DNA of 64,000 nt. It comes from Mucilaginibacter phenanthrenivorans (lineage in GTDB: Bacteria; Bacteroidota; Bacteroidia; Sphingobacteriales; Sphingobacteriaceae). Position 1 is the stretch's first letter; every line of letters starts with the position of its first letter. This document shows, piece by piece, positions 62,266-64,000 of the stretch. A program made the position numbers and the translations under genes. The notes beneath the pieces were generated by a model. It had not been told where the DNA came from and did not search any database. It worked only from the letters and a program-made list of their open reading frames with translations. The DNA is taken from the NCBI RefSeq assembly GCF_024721155.1, contig NZ_JAHVAP010000008.1, forward strand, positions 248,001 through 312,000. Direction: 5' to 3'.

Positions 62266-64000
62266 TTGAAAAAACTGTACTTAATCAAGGCCCTTCTAAA
62301 ATACCTCTGCTTGTTCATTTTTTTGTTGCTTAATGCCGGTGCATTTTGTCAACCTAAAACCGTAGTGGAGCCTGATTTTTCATTAATTGTTGTAAATGAG
62401 AAACATCAACCAATTGATGGCGCTACAGTTAAGCTGTTAAAAGACGGGACGCTTATGAAAACTGTAGTAACCGATGCTGCCGGAACAGCTAAGTTTACTA
62501 ATTTTCAAACAGGCGTTTTTTCAATAAGCTTTACAGGATATAAATCGCAAATCAGCAGGGTTTACCGTTCTGCCGGGGATGTAAATACTGATACCATAAA
62601 ACTGCAACCATCAAACACCATTTTGCAGGAGGTAAATGTTACCGCGCACACACCTGCCGTTGAACAAAAGCAAGGCAAGGTTGTGCTCAATGTTGATGCA
62701 TCGGTTACCAACGCCGGCTCCACGGTGCTGGAGGTGTTGGAAAAATCGCCGGGGGTGACGGTTGACAGAAACGGGGGCATCACCTTACAGGGTAAAACAG
62801 GTGTGCTGGTAACCATCGATGATAAGCCAACCTATCTTTCGGGTGCCGACCTGGAGAATTTGTTGAGCAGCATGAGTTCGTCTCAGGTATCGCAAATAGA
62901 ACTTATTGCCAACCCGACTGCCAAATATGATGCAAGTGGTAACGCTGGGATCATCAACATAAAAACAAAAAAGAATAAGCAACGCGGTTTTAACGGCTCA
63001 TTTACCACTTCGGCAGGGCAGGGTGTTTATCCCAAGAACAACAACAGTCTTGTTTTAAATTACCGGGTAGGAAAGATCAATACCTTTTTCAATTATAACA
63101 TGAACTGGGTTAAATACCTGACCAACCTTTACGCCTTAAGAAAGTATTACGATGATAACGGTACCTTAACCGCAATGCTGCGGCAGCCATCGTATTTTAA
63201 GGGAACACTTTTTAACAACACCATTAAAACGGGGCTCGACTATTACATCAGTCCAAAAACCACCATCGGCATTGTTTTGGGCGGCTCCACCATTCACCGG
63301 CAGGGAAATAATACGGCAACTGCTACCTGGCTTGAACCGGCCGGTATTGTAGATTCGGCAATCGCCACCGGCAACAAAAATACCAGTCAATTTAAAAATG
63401 GATCGATTAACCTGAATTTGCGACAAACGCTCTCGTCGACGCAGAGCCTGGCCGCCGATTTTGATTACCTGCATTATAACATTCAAAGCGAACAGGATTT
63501 TATTAACCACCTGCTTGTCGACGGCGGATATACCGATGAAACGCGCAGCAATATTCCCACTACTATCAATATTACATCAGATAAGGTAGACTATACACAA
63601 AAAATAGGTGAGAGCGCCACGTTTGAGGCGGGCTTAAAATCATCATACAGCAATACAGATAACTCTGCAGCTTACCAAAACCTTTTGAGCGGCGGATGGG
63701 TTGATGATAACACCAAAAGCAATCATTTTTTGTATCGTGAAAACATTAACGCCGTTTATAGCTCCATCGAAAAAAAGTATAATAAACTAACCCTCCAGGC
63801 TGGTTTACGATACGAGCATACCGGGTATAAGGCCCACCAATTGGGTAATGCTATTCAAAAGGACTCAGCATTTTCGCGTAATTACGGCCAGTTTTTTCCG
63901 AGCGGTTACTTAAGCTATCAGGCCGATTCATCAAACAGCTTTACCCTAACTGCAAGCCGCCGGATCGATCGCCCGGTGTTTCAAAGCCTTAATCCATTTT
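62266..64000 (+). CDS. TonB-dependent receptor-like outer-membrane protein, 3' end outside window
   Basis: The frame is open from a TTG at 62266 to base 64000 (578 residues visible). It starts with a signal peptide (LLLNAGAFCQ), then a CarboxypepD_reg-like domain (HQPIDGATVKLLKDGTL), a plug (VLEVLEKSPGVTVDRNGGITLQGK, VSQIELIANPTAKYDASGNAGIINIKT) and beta-barrel strands up to RRIDRPVFQSLNPF. It belongs to the outer-membrane beta-barrel receptor group that imports ligands in Bacteroidota. No in-frame ATG precedes the signal peptide, so the TTG start is likely. Confidence 0.9.
   Translation, partial: MKKLYLIKALLKYLCLFIFLLLNAGAFCQPKTVVEPDFSLIVVNEKHQPIDGATVKLLKDGTLMKTVVTDAAGTAKFTNFQTGVFSISFTGYKSQISRVYRSAGDVNTDTIKLQPSNTILQEVNVTAHTPAVEQKQGKVVLNVDASVTNAGSTVLEVLEKSPGVTVDRNGGITLQGKTGVLVTIDDKPTYLSGADLENLLSSMSSSQVSQIELIANPTAKYDASGNAGIINIKTKKNKQRGFNGSFTTSAGQGVYPKNNNSLVLNYRVGKINTFFNYNMNWVKYLTNLYALRKYYDDNGTLTAMLRQPSYFKGTLFNNTIKTGLDYYISPKTTIGIVLGGSTIHRQGNNTATATWLEPAGIVDSAIATGNKNTSQFKNGSINLNLRQTLSSTQSLAADFDYLHYNIQSEQDFINHLLVDGGYTDETRSNIPTTINITSDKVDYTQKIGESATFEAGLKSSYSNTDNSAAYQNLLSGGWVDDNTKSNHFLYRENINAVYSSIEKKYNKLTLQAGLRYEHTGYKAHQLGNAIQKDSAFSRNYGQFFPSGYLSYQADSSNSFTLTASRRIDRPVFQSLNPF

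Overview
The window is a chromosomal segment of a Bacteroidota bacterium, most likely a Sphingobacteriaceae member close to Mucilaginibacter or Pedobacter. This placement is inferred from a hybrid two-component regulator, a short RpoD without region 1.1, TonB-type receptor architecture, promoters matching the Bacteroidota consensus (TTG-N19-TAnnTTTG), little use of Shine-Dalgarno sites, and many DUF families typical of this phylum.

Layout. 1-5.0 kb: the 3' part of a hybrid two-component regulator, a TlpA-like thioredoxin and a GH39-type glycosidase. 5.3-25.7 kb: an accessory block of oxidoreductases and efflux genes. It contains a carboxymuconolactone decarboxylase/ABM monooxygenase/NmrA operon, a PaoABC-like molybdenum aldehyde oxidase, two SDR/MDR enzymes, an amidohydrolase, a DJ-1/CMD/CMD fusion, Crp- and AraC-type regulators, and a TetR-controlled RND pump. 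Two imperfect ~60-bp direct repeats enclose this block. One overlaps the 3' end of an intact tRNA-Lys and the other is an isolated copy of that tail, which is the usual footprint of tRNA-targeted integration, although no integrase is present. A 35-bp sequence recurs four times inside the block, in front of three oxidoreductase transcription units and the AraC gene, and suggests a local regulon.

25.8-30.2 kb: housekeeping genes (ABC-F, SRPBCC, pyrE, NUDIX, coaD). 30.4-35.7 kb: a tightly packed UbiA/DprE1/DprE2/HAD operon that matches the mycobacterial decaprenylphosphoryl-arabinose pathway step for step, facing a polytopic GT-C-like membrane protein. 35.8-43 kb: rsmD, DUF3822, two tandem acyltransferase-3 paralogues, a RecD-like helicase, a CDF transporter and a tiny lmo0937-type membrane protein. 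43.2-47.9 kb: a 1553-residue DUF4011/SF1 helicase/nuclease/DUF3320 protein. 48-58.6 kb: flavin reductases, two exported peptidases, a DUF4397 lipoprotein, DUF892 ferritin-like protein, SDR, rpoD and a cold-shock protein. 58.6-64 kb: DUF92 protein, SDR, DHA2 MFS transporter, a 172-bp double-hairpin repeat, and a TonB-dependent receptor that runs off the right edge.

The most promising leads are the candidate D-arabinofuranose donor cassette (30.4-35.7 kb), the 35-bp element regulon inside the tRNA-Lys-bounded block, and several families of intergenic hairpins. No rRNA, CRISPR array, transposase, integrase or phage gene is visible.
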